Positions 8,206 through 16,411 of a stretch of DNA of 64,000 bases are shown one piece after another. Position 1 is the first letter of the stretch; the number at the start of each line of letters is the position of its first letter. The stretch is taken from assembly GCA_030734185.1 (NCBI GenBank), contig CP132292.1, positions 2,712,271 through 2,776,270 on the forward strand, in the 5' to 3' direction. The stretch is from Salinirarus marinus. Lineage in GTDB: Archaea > Halobacteriota > Halobacteria > Halobacteriales > Haloferacaceae. The position numbers were made by a program, and so were the translations under genes. Under the pieces are notes generated by a model, which did no database searches, was not told the origin of the DNA, and saw nothing but the letters and a program-made list of their open reading frames with translations.

Positions 8206-9474
8206 GTGACGCTGATCGGCCTCGACGACACCGACTCCCGCGAGCGCGGGATGTGTACGACCTACCTCGCGACGCGGGTAGCCGAGGCCGTCGCGGCCGC
8301 CGGCGGCCGGATCGATCGACGGCTACTCGTGCGCCTCAATCCGGCCGTGGAGTACAAGACGCGGGGGAACGCCGCCCTCGCGCTCGAGACCGACCTGCCG
8401 GCGGCCGACGCCCTCGAACTCGCGCGCGCGGAGCTCGAACCGCTGGCCGAGACGGGCGACGAACGAACGAGTCCGGGCGTCGTCGTCGCCGAGGGCGACG
8501 CCGCGTCGGTCCCCGACGCAGTGGCCGACTTCGCTCGCCGGTCGCTCCGCGAGAAACACGCCATCGGCGACGCCGTCGCCCTCGCGGAGTCGGTCGGCTA
8601 CCGACACCGGGGGTGGAAGGAGGGCCGCGGCCGCGTCGGCGCGCTCGCGGCCGTCGGCGCGTGGCGGGCGTTCGACGACTGGACCTACGAACACATCTGC
8701 TACCGCGAGTTCGACCGCTGTGGCACGCCCCGCGACGTCGACGCCGACTCCGTCTTCGAGGCGGCCGACGCCGCCTACCCCGACGCCTGGGACACCGTCG
8801 ACAGCGTGGAGGGCGAGGCCGTCTGCGTCCCGAACGCGCCGGGACCGATCCTCTTCGGCGTCCGCGGCGACGACGCCGACGCCGTCCGCGAGGTGGCCGC
8901 TGCGATCGAGAGCGAACCGGTCGACCGCGAGGCGACGTTCCTGACGAATCAGGGGACCGACGCACACCTCCGATCTGCCCCCATCGACGCCGTCCGCGAC
9001 GGGCGGGCCTACTGGGTCGACGGCGTCGTCGCCGCAGCGCCCGAGACGCGGGCCGGCGGTCACGTCTTCGTCACCCTCCGCGACGGGGAGGCGTCGCTGT
9101 CCTGTGTCGCGTTCGAACCGACCAAACGGTTCCGCGACCGGGTGCGAGCGCTCCGCCCCGGCGACCGGGTGACCGTCTGTGGCGAAGTCGGGCGAGGGAC
9201 GCTCAAACTCGAGAAGTTCGCGGTCCGCGACCTCGTGGAGACGGAACCGGTCGTTCCGACCTGCCCCGAGTGCGACCGCTCGATGGAGAGCGCGGGGCGA
9301 GGACAGGGGTATCGCTGTCGGGACTGTGAAACGACGGCGGCCGAGAAAGCGACGGCCCCCCTCTCGCGCGAACTCGAACGGGGCTGGTACGAAGTCCCGC
9401 CCTGTGCGCGCCGACATATCGCCAAACCGCTCGTCCGTGGCGGCTTCGACGCGCCGATACATCCCGAGCGCTGA
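8206..9474 (+). CDS. tiaS: tRNA(Ile2) 2-agmatinylcytidine synthetase TiaS
   Basis: 422 residues. TiaS replaces the C2 oxo group of C34 in tRNA-Ile2(CAU) with agmatine so that it reads AUA. The N terminus VTLIGLDDTDSRERGMCTTYL is the family signature (thiamine-binding-like kinase domain). An OB-fold follows (VDGVVAAAPETRAGGHVFVTL) and a C-terminal zinc ribbon CPECD-CRDC at about residues 353-378. GTG 8206 is preceded by a GGGGGAG ribosome-binding stretch and gives the canonical N terminus; the upstream open frame runs antisense through the PNPOx gene. A candidate substrate tRNA with a CAT anticodon lies at 60.8 kb. Confidence 0.95.
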   Translation: MTLIGLDDTDSRERGMCTTYLATRVAEAVAAAGGRIDRRLLVRLNPAVEYKTRGNAALALETDLPAADALELARAELEPLAETGDERTSPGVVVAEGDAASVPDAVADFARRSLREKHAIGDAVALAESVGYRHRGWKEGRGRVGALAAVGAWRAFDDWTYEHICYREFDRCGTPRDVDADSVFEAADAAYPDAWDTVDSVEGEAVCVPNAPGPILFGVRGDDADAVREVAAAIESEPVDREATFLTNQGTDAHLRSAPIDAVRDGRAYWVDGVVAAAPETRAGGHVFVTLRDGEASLSCVAFEPTKRFRDRVRALRPGDRVTVCGEVGRGTLKLEKFAVRDLVETEPVVPTCPECDRSMESAGRGQGYRCRDCETTAAEKATAPLSRELERGWYEVPPCARRHIAKPLVRGGFDAPIHPER

Positions 9475-9582
9475 GATAAGCACCCCTTTCGTGCGGTTAA
9501 TCGGCCGATAAGCGAGGGATGGCCGCGGTTTCGCTCCGCTAATCGGATCATACTGAAGTCGACGGGGACGAGTGGCGGTATC

Positions 9583-9801
9583 ATGGAACGTTCGGACGAA
9601 CGGGCCGCGAACGAGATACGGGTCGCCGACGAGTCGCTCACGGAGTGGCCGACGTTCGACGTGCGGTACGCCGTCGAGGTCGAGGACGACGAACCCGACC
9701 GATGTACGATGTATCCGGCCGACGCCGCCGACGAGGACCAGATGACGACGTGGATCACCGCCGAACAGGGGTCGTACGTGAGCGTCGTCTCGCGGCGTTA
9801 G
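9583..9801 (+). CDS. Small haloarchaeal protein (DUF7511-like)
   Basis: 72 residues, acidic, no membrane segment. The second half, CTMYPADAADEDQMTTWITAEQGSYVSV, is a pattern I associate with a family of tiny haloarchaeal proteins of unknown function. The gene's stop overlaps the stop of thrC by 4 nt in convergent orientation. A perfect palindrome ATCGGCCGAT at 9500-9509 lies upstream. No function can be assigned. Confidence 0.7.
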   Translation: MERSDERAANEIRVADESLTEWPTFDVRYAVEVEDDEPDRCTMYPADAADEDQMTTWITAEQGSYVSVVSRR

Positions 9802-10868
9802 GTTTTCAGGCCGCTTCCGGTCAGGGGGACGACCACGTCGTCGTCGGCGTCGAGGACGCCCCGCTCGCGGTAGGCGCGGAGGGCCGCAGGCGCGACGGCG
9901 GACGTCGGTTCGACGTAGAACCCCCGGCGGTGGAGGGCGTCGCGTTCGCGTTCGACGGCGTCCGCCGAGAGGGCGATGGCGTCGCCGTCGCTCGCCTCGA
10001 CGGCGTCGAGGACGCCCGACATCCGCACCGGGTCGCGTATCCGGATGCCGTCGGCGACGTCGTTTCGGCCACCCTCCTCCCCGTGGAGTTCGGCGGCGAT
10101 GGGGGCGTAGCCGGCGGCCTGCGCCCCGAGCAGTCGGGGCAGCCGGTCGGTCCAGCCGGCGTCGCGGAGCGCCCGGAAGCCGCGGTAGGCCCCGAGAAAG
10201 AGCGTCCCGTGGCCGAGCGGCGTCACCACGGCGTCCGGCACCGACCAGTCGCGCTGGGCGGCCACCTCGTAGGCGAACGTCGCCGTCCCCGCGAAGAAGG
10301 CGGGGTTCCAGGCGTGACTCGCGTACCACCCCTCGTCGGACTCGACGGCGCGCACGCAGGCGTCGGTGACGTCCGCCCGACTCCCCTCGACGCGGACGGG
10401 CGTCGCGCCGGTCCGCTCGATCGCCTGCAGTTTTGACTGTTTGGCCGACGCCGGGACGTAGATGTCGGCGTCGATGCCGGCCCGTGCCGCGTAGGTAGCG
10501 ACGGCCGCGCCGGCGTTGCCCGAGGAGTCTTCGAGGATCCGATCGACGCCGAGGTCGACGGCCCGCGAGACGACGGTCGTCGCGCCGCGGTCCTTGAAAC
10601 TCCCCGTCGGGAAGACGTACTCCAGTTTGAACGCGGCGTCCCAGGCGGGAGCGTCGACGAGCGGGGTGAACCCCTCGCCCAGCGTCGCGTGGGCGTCCAT
10701 CGGGAGGAAGCCGTCGAACGCCCAGAGGCCTCGCCGGGTGTCGACGTCGCGGAAGTCGGGGGCGGGACCGTCGGGACGCGGTGGATCGGCGTAGTCGAGC
10801 GGGCCGCCGCAGGCGCACCGCCAGCGGTCCGCGTACTCCTCGCCACAGACGGTACAGCGCAGCGTCAT
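9798..10868 (-). CDS. thrC: Threonine synthase-family PLP enzyme
   Basis: 356 residues. An N-terminal zinc-ribbon (CTVCGEEYADRWRCACGG) precedes a fold type II PLP domain, as in archaeal threonine synthases that convert O-phosphohomoserine to threonine. The PLP lysine is about residue 92 in PTGSFKDRGATT; the phosphate loop is SSGNAGAAVATYAA. ATG 10868 is chosen because it gives the complete zinc ribbon and forms a TGATG overlap with the upstream desuccinylase-like gene, suggesting translational coupling. A paralogous activity in this subfamily cannot be excluded. Confidence 0.9.
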   Translation of the reverse strand: MTLRCTVCGEEYADRWRCACGGPLDYADPPRPDGPAPDFRDVDTRRGLWAFDGFLPMDAHATLGEGFTPLVDAPAWDAAFKLEYVFPTGSFKDRGATTVVSRAVDLGVDRILEDSSGNAGAAVATYAARAGIDADIYVPASAKQSKLQAIERTGATPVRVEGSRADVTDACVRAVESDEGWYASHAWNPAFFAGTATFAYEVAAQRDWSVPDAVVTPLGHGTLFLGAYRGFRALRDAGWTDRLPRLLGAQAAGYAPIAAELHGEEGGRNDVADGIRIRDPVRMSGVLDAVEASDGDAIALSADAVERERDALHRRGFYVEPTSAVAPAALRAYRERGVLDADDDVVVPLTGSGLKT

Positions 10869-11824
10869 CAGTACGTGTCGACGTTGGTGCCGACCGAGCA
10901 GACGTACTCGCCCGTGGCGACCTGCGGAAGCCGGCGCGCCCGCCAGAAGACGCCGTCGTTGTCGGCGGCGATACGGCTCTTCAGCGTCCCGAAGACGTCG
11001 GTGACCTCGAACAGCGTCTCGCCGGCGCTCACCCGATCGCCGAGTTCGTGTTCGAAGCGGACCAGACCGCCCACGGGCGTGCCGTACTGATCGAAGTTCT
11101 TCGCGCGGGTCTGTGGCTCCGTGTCGACGTCGCCGTCGAGAAATCCGTATCCACGGAGGACGTTGAAGACGCCGTCGACGCCGTTCTGGATGCTCCGTTC
11201 GTCCCAGCCGACCGCCCCGCCGAGTTCCGGATCGACGGCGACGATGCCGTCGTCGGGGGCGACGCGGGCGAGCTGGCCGTCCGGCCCCTTCTGATCGAAG
11301 ACGTGTCCGCAGCCGAAGGTCTTCGCGAGTTCGAGGCAGTCGTCGTAGAGGCGATGTCGGCGGCCACACCGGACGCGAACCTCGTCGAGCATCCGGCTCG
11401 TCGACCCCTGATGGAGGTCGAGGACGACGTCGGCGTCTTCGGCGATCTCGTAGGTCGCGGCCGCGATTCGCTCGCTCGACGTCCCGTTGGCCGCGCCGGG
11501 GTAGGTCCGGTTGATCTTCGTGTCGTCGATCGGATTTCGGTGTTCGGCCACCTGGAAGCCGTGGTAGTTGACGATGCCGACGGCGATGACGGTGCCGGAG
11601 AGCTCCGCGGGGCTCAGTCGCGGAACGATCCGTTGGACGACGCCGATCCCGTTGAGTTCGTCGCCGTCGCTCGCCGCCTGCACGTAGAGCGTCTTCCCGC
11701 TCTCGGCACCGTTGATGACGGCCACGGGGAGACCGAACGTGCTCCCGTCACGCGTTTCCCCGACGTCGAGTCTGCCCGTGTCCACCGATCCGGGCGGTGC
11801 GTTCGCGGTTCCGACCGTCGTCAT
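10868..11824 (-). CDS. Succinylglutamate desuccinylase/aspartoacylase family protein
   Basis: 318-residue M14-like zinc hydrolase. The first metal motif reads ASDGDELNG, where the usual histidine of HGDE is replaced by aspartate, as I recall for many haloarchaeal members. VVLDLHQGSTSRM supplies the downstream histidine and NRTYPG the substrate arginine. A C-terminal barrel-like domain (LVRFEHELGDRVSAGETLFEV) resembles biotinyl-lipoyl folds. Substrate is an N-acyl amino acid by family, not determined. The stop codon shares one base with the thrC start, so the two are probably co-transcribed. Confidence 0.85.
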   Translation of the reverse strand: MTTVGTANAPPGSVDTGRLDVGETRDGSTFGLPVAVINGAESGKTLYVQAASDGDELNGIGVVQRIVPRLSPAELSGTVIAVGIVNYHGFQVAEHRNPIDDTKINRTYPGAANGTSSERIAAATYEIAEDADVVLDLHQGSTSRMLDEVRVRCGRRHRLYDDCLELAKTFGCGHVFDQKGPDGQLARVAPDDGIVAVDPELGGAVGWDERSIQNGVDGVFNVLRGYGFLDGDVDTEPQTRAKNFDQYGTPVGGLVRFEHELGDRVSAGETLFEVTDVFGTLKSRIAADNDGVFWRARRLPQVATGEYVCSVGTNVDTY

Positions 11825-11935
11825 TGTCCGAGACAGGACCCCACCCCCCTTTAGGGGTTCGGTCCGTCCGACCACGGGCCGATAGCGCGGGGGAGACGCC
11901 CCGTCCACCGTTTATGTGATCCCCCGTTGGTGGAT

Positions 11936-12333
11936 GTGAGCGACGACGTCGGTGCACTCTCGACGTTTCGGCGACTGCTCGCGCTCGACGGCGACGTGCT
12001 GGTCCTCTCGCTCGCCACGTCCGCGTTCAGTCCGGGCTTCCAGATGGCCGGACGGTACCGCCGCGGCGTCTGAGCGTCCTCGGGGCGGGAAGCCTCGCCA
12101 TCGGCCTCTACGGGAGTTTCGAGGACCTCGTCAGCGCCGTCTACTCCGGTGGTGCGCTCTCCGACCGCATCGGGTCGCGGACGGCGCTGACGCTGTTCGG
12201 AGTCACCTCGACGATCGGCTTCTTCCTCTGGTACGCGGCCGGCCCGCTCGCCGACGTCCCCCTCGGTACGGCCACCGTCGTCGGCCTCGGCGGGACGGGG
12301 TCGTTTCTCGCCTTCGGCGAGGCGTGCGTTTAG
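11936..12333 (+). pseudogene. Truncated and frameshifted MFS transporter remnant
   Basis: The first 45 codons (VSDDVGALSTFRRLL...LVLSLATSAFSPGFQM) stop at 12071. The next segment continues in the -1 frame from 12070 (LSVLGAGSLAIGLYGSFEDLVSAVYSGGALSDRIGSR...) to a stop at 12331. Together they match the first three or four helices of haloarchaeal major facilitator transporters, including the loop motif GGALSDRIGSR. The remaining two thirds of the family length are absent. The short gap at GRYRRGV suggests an internal loss of a few codons plus the frameshift. Not expected to yield a functional transporter. Confidence 0.8.
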
Positions 12334-12342
12334 CGCCGGGCG

Positions 12343-12618
12343 TCAGTCGTTCAGGCAGTCGGTCAGCCACTCGTAGTGGGCGAGCAGCGCCCGTTCGCCC
12401 GCGTCGGTGAGTTCGTAGTGGTCGTGAATCCCCTCCGTCGCCGCGTCGAGAAAGCCCGCGTCTTCGAGGGCGTCGAGTGCGCCGTAGAACCGTCGCGGTT
12501 CGAGGTGGTCGTCGTAGTGCGCTTCGAGCGACGTCTTGCACCGCTGGCCCGTCGGCGCGTCGGCGGCGTAGACGACGGCACAGATGTCGCGCCGGAGTCC
12601 GCTGCGTAGCCACTTCAT
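12343..12618 (-). CDS. PadR-like winged-helix regulator
   Basis: 91 residues beginning MKWLRSGLRRDICAVVY. The winged-helix core carries the PadR-type sequence RRFYGALDALEDAGFLDAAT and ends with HYELTDAGERALLAHYEWL. In haloarchaea such short regulators commonly act as single-domain repressors. Stop lies 9 bp from the end of the MFS remnant. Upstream of the ATG is the long gene-free interval with a strong hairpin. Confidence 0.85.
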   Translation of the reverse strand: MKWLRSGLRRDICAVVYAADAPTGQRCKTSLEAHYDDHLEPRRFYGALDALEDAGFLDAATEGIHDHYELTDAGERALLAHYEWLTDCLND

Positions 12619-13158
12619 GGTCGTTCCGATGGCTCGAACCGCGAAAGAGGCTGTCGGTTCGAGCGGCGGGCCGCGAGCGCCGCGGTTTGGACTCGAACGG
12701 GAGACGTTGTCCCCGTCCCACACGGCCCGACGCCGCGACGGTGACTGTAGCCGGCCTCGCACCGGCCTTGCCGGCGTGAACGCCGGCTTTAGCTGGACTC
12801 CCACCAGCGTTTGTCACCGCCGCGCGCGCCGTACTCCCGAAGTCCGCTTGCGCGTACTCCGGTTCGTGCCTTCGCCTCCGGCCGCCATGGCGGCCAGACG
12901 CCGGGACGGTTCGGTTCTCCTTCGGAGCGTTGACCTCTCCACCGTGTGATGGGTGCTTCGGTTGTAGCCCCTAACTCGCCCGTCTCGACCGTATCCGGTC
13001 GGTTCGGGCCGAGTCGTTCGATCGGTCCCCGTGACTCTCGCGGGAGTACGGGATACGACGCCCCAAACAATAAATCTTTTGAAATTTGGGTGGTACTGTC
13101 TATCACGGAGTGAGGCGGGAACGACGGGGATTTGGGTCCGTGGGTCGTCCGACCCACC
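12619..13158. other. Gene-free 540-bp interval with hairpins, possible insertion-element relic
   Basis: No convincing gene is seen. A perfect hairpin GCCGGCG-TGAA-CGCCGGC lies near 12770-12787, next to a second GCCGG/CCGGC pairing. The minus strand is open from 13157 to 12789 but encodes a low-complexity Arg/Pro/Gly-rich peptide. That peptide only faintly recalls the read-through sequence seen beside haloarchaeal IS200/IS605 elements. An AT-rich patch with CCCAAA and TTTGGG arms around 13060-13090 may be the promoter for the following gene. Treat the IS idea as weak. Confidence 0.35.
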
Positions 13159-13449
13159 GTGAGCGACGAGTCACCCGACCGGTTGCCCGTCGCGGGCGTC
13201 GTCGACGCGCTGTCCGTCCGCCGGAACGCGAAAGCCGGCGTCGCCGTGGGCGTCTGTCTCGGCGTTTCCCTCTATCTCGCCCGCGTCTTCGAGGTGTTCG
13301 GGCCGTTCGAGGGGGCGCGCGAGTATCCGGTGTTCGGACAGGAGGGCTACTTCCTCGTCCTGGCGTTCGTCCTCGCGGCGACGACGGCGTTGCTCGTGGC
13401 GACGCTGCTGAGTCTCGTCTCGGCGTATCGGCTGGCGAAACGGCTCTAG
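13159..13449 (+). CDS. Small haloarchaeal two-helix membrane protein (DUF7536-like)
   Basis: 96 residues starting from GTG (VSDESPDRLPVAGVVDAL). Two hydrophobic helices, about 25-45 (AGVAVGVCLGVSLYLARVF) and 65-90 (YFLVLAFVLAATTALLVATL), are separated by a short loop EYPVFGQEG. The pattern resembles a conserved haloarchaeal family without known function. The gene ends with a 4-bp convergent overlap with the TrkA-C/PhoU protein. Confidence 0.7.
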   Translation: MSDESPDRLPVAGVVDALSVRRNAKAGVAVGVCLGVSLYLARVFEVFGPFEGAREYPVFGQEGYFLVLAFVLAATTALLVATLLSLVSAYRLAKRL

Positions 13450-14642
13450 GCTCGTTCGTCGCCCGCCAGCGAGCGGAGTCGGTCCGCGCCCGCCCGCGTC
13501 CCCTTGGCGACGATGACGTCGCCGGCGCGGAGTTCCGTCTCCGGACCGGGCGAGAGAACCCAGTCGCCGTCGCCTCGCCGGACGGCGATGACGCGCATCC
13601 CCGTCTCGGTCTTCACCCTGAGTTCGCCGAGCGTCGCGTCCGCGAGGGTGCTCCCCTCGTCGATGGCGAGGCGGACGATGACCTCGTCGGACTCCTCGAC
13701 GGCGGCGGCGACGACGGGGTGAGTGTCGAGACCGCGCAGGACGCCCTCGCTGATTTCGAGCGCGGCGTCGGAGATGACTTCGGTGGCGCTCGCGAGATGC
13801 ATCAGCCCCCGCAGCGAGATCGGGTCCTCGACGCGGGTCGCGGCGCGCAACACCCACGCCTCGAAGCGGGATTTGAGCGCGTCCACCTCGGCTTCGAGCT
13901 CCGACACCTCCTCGGCGACGCCCTCGCTGTCGAACAGCACCGACCCGTAAGCCAGGTCGACGGCGAGTTCGCTCATGTTTTTCATCAGGACGATGGAGTC
14001 GACGGCGCGTTCCAGGTCCTCGATGGTCGGCTCGATCGTCTCGGGCGGTTCGTACGTCTCGCCGGTGACGGACTCGTACACCGGAGGCAGGGCGTCGCGG
14101 GTCCCACGGAGGAGGGTCACGTCGCCGCGTTCGAGCGTCGTCTCTTCGTCGGGGTTCGGTATCCACTCGCCCGCCCGGCGGATGGCGATGACGCGCACGC
14201 CCGTCTCGGTTTCGAGGTTGAGGTCGCCGAGCGTCCGGCCGGCGAACCGCGAGTCGCTCGACACCTCCGCGCGGACGACGGCTTCGACGGCTTCCGGGAT
14301 GGCGGTGCGCATCTCCTCGGGGATGCCGATGTCCTCGAGGACGATTTTCGCGATGTCGCCGGCGGCGTCGCTGATCTTCTCCGCGGCCCCGACGACGCCG
14401 AGGACGGGCGCGAGTTCCTCGGCGTCCTCGGGGTTCCGGGCGGCCATCAGCAGGCTCATCCGGGCTTGGAGCTGGAGGACGTCCATCCGCTCTTCGAGTT
14501 CGAGCACCTCGGCCGCGACTTCGTCGCTCCCGTGTAACACCGCCGAGTACGAGAGGTCGATGAGGAGCTCCGCGGTGTCTTTCATCTCCGCCAACACCTC
14601 CTTGACGCTGACCGGCTCGTACTCGGCGTCTCCGGGGTCCAT
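13446..14642 (-). CDS. Duplicated PhoU-like/TrkA-C (RCK-C) regulatory protein
   Basis: 398 residues made of two tandem copies of the same unit: a PhoU-like helical domain (DTAELLIDLSYSAVLHGSDEVAAEVLELEE; second copy MSELAVDLAYGSVLFDSEGVAEEVSELE) followed by a TrkA-C domain (LNLETETGVRVIAIRRAGEWIPNPDEETTL; second copy LRVKTETGMRVIAVRRGDGDWVLSPGPET). No membrane pore is present, so it probably regulates a separate potassium channel or transporter by binding nucleotide or ions. ATG 14642 is preferred over an upstream ATG at 14669 because the domain begins soon after. Confidence 0.87.
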   Translation of the reverse strand: MDPGDAEYEPVSVKEVLAEMKDTAELLIDLSYSAVLHGSDEVAAEVLELEERMDVLQLQARMSLLMAARNPEDAEELAPVLGVVGAAEKISDAAGDIAKIVLEDIGIPEEMRTAIPEAVEAVVRAEVSSDSRFAGRTLGDLNLETETGVRVIAIRRAGEWIPNPDEETTLERGDVTLLRGTRDALPPVYESVTGETYEPPETIEPTIEDLERAVDSIVLMKNMSELAVDLAYGSVLFDSEGVAEEVSELEAEVDALKSRFEAWVLRAATRVEDPISLRGLMHLASATEVISDAALEISEGVLRGLDTHPVVAAAVEESDEVIVRLAIDEGSTLADATLGELRVKTETGMRVIAVRRGDGDWVLSPGPETELRAGDVIVAKGTRAGADRLRSLAGDERA

Positions 14643-14773
14643 ACGTCCGGGTTCCGGTCCGGTACACAAAGGAGTACCGGGCGTTCGATCCCAGCAAGAT
14701 AAAACGAGACGGTAGTGACACGTCGGGGGACAAACGATAACGCTTTTTTGAGAAGGAAAGGTAGCTGAGTCAT

Positions 14774-15910
14774 ATGTCAGACGAGCTAAAGCGGGGATTA
14801 GAAGGCGTGCTAGTCGCCGAGTCCGACCTGAGCTACATCGACGGCGACGAGGGGCGGCTCATCTACCGGGGCTACGCCATCGACGACCTCGCGCGCCAGG
14901 CGAGCTACGAGGAGGTGCTGTACCTGCTCTGGCACGGCGACCTTCCGACGCGCGAGGAACTCACGGCGTTCAGAGAGCGGATGGCGGGCGAGCGCGAACT
15001 CGACGCTGGCGTCTACGACGCCGTGCGCGAACTCGCCGAGCAGGAGGAGAATCCGATGGCCGTGGTTCGGACCGTCGTCTCGACGCTCTCGGCGTACGAT
15101 CCCGACGCGGAGGCCGACCCGCAGGCCCGCGACGCCAACGTGGCGAAGGGCTGTCGCATCACCGCGAAGATCCCGACGGCGCTCGCAGCCTACGACCGCC
15201 TCCGCCACGGCGACGAACCGGTCGCGCCGCGCGAAGACCTCGACCACGCCGAGAACTTCCTCTATATGCTCAACGGCGAGGTGCCCGACGAGGTGACCGC
15301 CGAGACGTTCGACACGGCGCTCGTCCTCCACGCCGACCACGGGATCAACGCCTCGACGTTCTCCGCGATGGTGACGGCGTCGACGCTCGCGGACCTCCAC
15401 AGCGCGCTCACGAGCGCCGTCGGCACGCTCTCGGGCGCGCTCCACGGCGGGGCCAACCAGAACGTCATGCAGATGCTCAAGGAGATCGACGAGAGCGAGA
15501 AAGAGCCGGTGCCGTGGGTGAAAGACGCCCTCGAGAACGACCGCCGCATCGCCGGTTTCGGCCACCGCGTCTACGACGTCAAGGACCCGCGCGCGAAAAT
15601 CCTCGCTGAGTACTCCGAGGCGCTGGGCGAGGCGTCGGGCGACCGCAAGTGGTACGAGTACTCCGTCGCCATCGAGGAGTACATGAAAGAGGCGAAAGGC
15701 ATCGCGCCGAACGTCGACTTCTACTCGGCGTCGATGTACTACCAGATGGGCATCCCCGTCGACGTCTACACGCCCATCTTCGCGATGAGCCGCGTCGGCG
15801 GCTGGATCGCTCACGTCCTCGAACAGTACGAGAACAACCGTCTCATCCGTCCGCGCGCCCGGTACACCGGCCCCGTAGACCGGACGTTCGTCCCGCTCGA
15901 CGAACGGTAG
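14774..15910 (+). CDS. citZ: Citrate synthase
   Basis: 378 residues, condensing acetyl-CoA with oxaloacetate in the TCA cycle. Catalytic signatures are LVLHADHGINAST (His about 189), GGANQNVMQML, GFGHRVYDVKDPRAK (His about 264) and NVDFYSASMYY (Asp about 315). The C-terminal IAHVLEQYENNRLIRPRARYTGP closes the active site. Length matches archaeal/small-type citrate synthases. It lies alone between oppositely oriented and unrelated genes. Confidence 0.97.
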   Translation: MSDELKRGLEGVLVAESDLSYIDGDEGRLIYRGYAIDDLARQASYEEVLYLLWHGDLPTREELTAFRERMAGERELDAGVYDAVRELAEQEENPMAVVRTVVSTLSAYDPDAEADPQARDANVAKGCRITAKIPTALAAYDRLRHGDEPVAPREDLDHAENFLYMLNGEVPDEVTAETFDTALVLHADHGINASTFSAMVTASTLADLHSALTSAVGTLSGALHGGANQNVMQMLKEIDESEKEPVPWVKDALENDRRIAGFGHRVYDVKDPRAKILAEYSEALGEASGDRKWYEYSVAIEEYMKEAKGIAPNVDFYSASMYYQMGIPVDVYTPIFAMSRVGGWIAHVLEQYENNRLIRPRARYTGPVDRTFVPLDER

Positions 15911-15947
15911 CCGAAAGGCCGAACTCCGCGCGGCCGCCATCGGAGGT

Positions 15948-16337
15948 ATGGACTGTTTCGTCTACGGATCGCTGACCGAACCCGACCGGGTCGCGAGCGT
16001 CGTCGACTCCTTCGCCTTCGTCGGCGGTGCCGTCCTCGTCGGTCTCCACCCCGTCGAGGGGCGGTATCCGACGCTCGCCCCCGGCGGGGAGACGGGGGGT
16101 CGCCTCCTCCGGACGGACGGCGTCGACCGACTCGACGCGTACGAGGGCGTCGACGCCGGCCTCTACGTTCGCGTCTCCGTGCCGCGTGCCGACGGCGACC
16201 CCGTCGCCGTCTACGTCGGCGATCCGGACGCACTCGGCGTGGACGACCCGGTGGCCTGGCCGGGGGGCGGGCCGCTGGCGGCGCGCGTGGAGCGTTACGT
16301 CGGCGAACACGACGTGGTCGTCCGGCCGATCGAGTGA
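15948..16337 (+). CDS. Gamma-glutamylcyclotransferase (AIG2-like) family protein
   Basis: 129 residues beginning MDCFVYGSLTEPDRV, the YGSL signature of the GGCT/AIG2 beta-barrel. LDAYEGVDAGLYVRVSV carries the conserved acidic residue (Glu of YEG) used for catalysis in the family. Haloarchaea have abundant gamma-glutamylcysteine, so turnover of gamma-glutamyl amino acids is plausible but not shown. Short gaps to citZ (37 bp) and ilvA (74 bp). Confidence 0.87.
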   Translation: MDCFVYGSLTEPDRVASVVDSFAFVGGAVLVGLHPVEGRYPTLAPGGETGGRLLRTDGVDRLDAYEGVDAGLYVRVSVPRADGDPVAVYVGDPDALGVDDPVAWPGGGPLAARVERYVGEHDVVVRPIE

Positions 16338-16411
16338 GTGTCCCCGGTCCGAGCGACAGACGCGACTGCCGGAGATAAACCGTTAACCACGTCGACCGGA
16401 AAGAGACCGCT

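Noticed and set aside
8323-10818. 831-codon minus-strand frame covering tiaS and part of thrC
   Set aside because: Arg-rich shadow of genes read in other frames.
12789-13157. Minus-strand 122-codon frame beginning MGRTTHGPKSP
   Set aside because: Low-complexity composition with no family match I recognise; kept only as a hint of an old insertion element.
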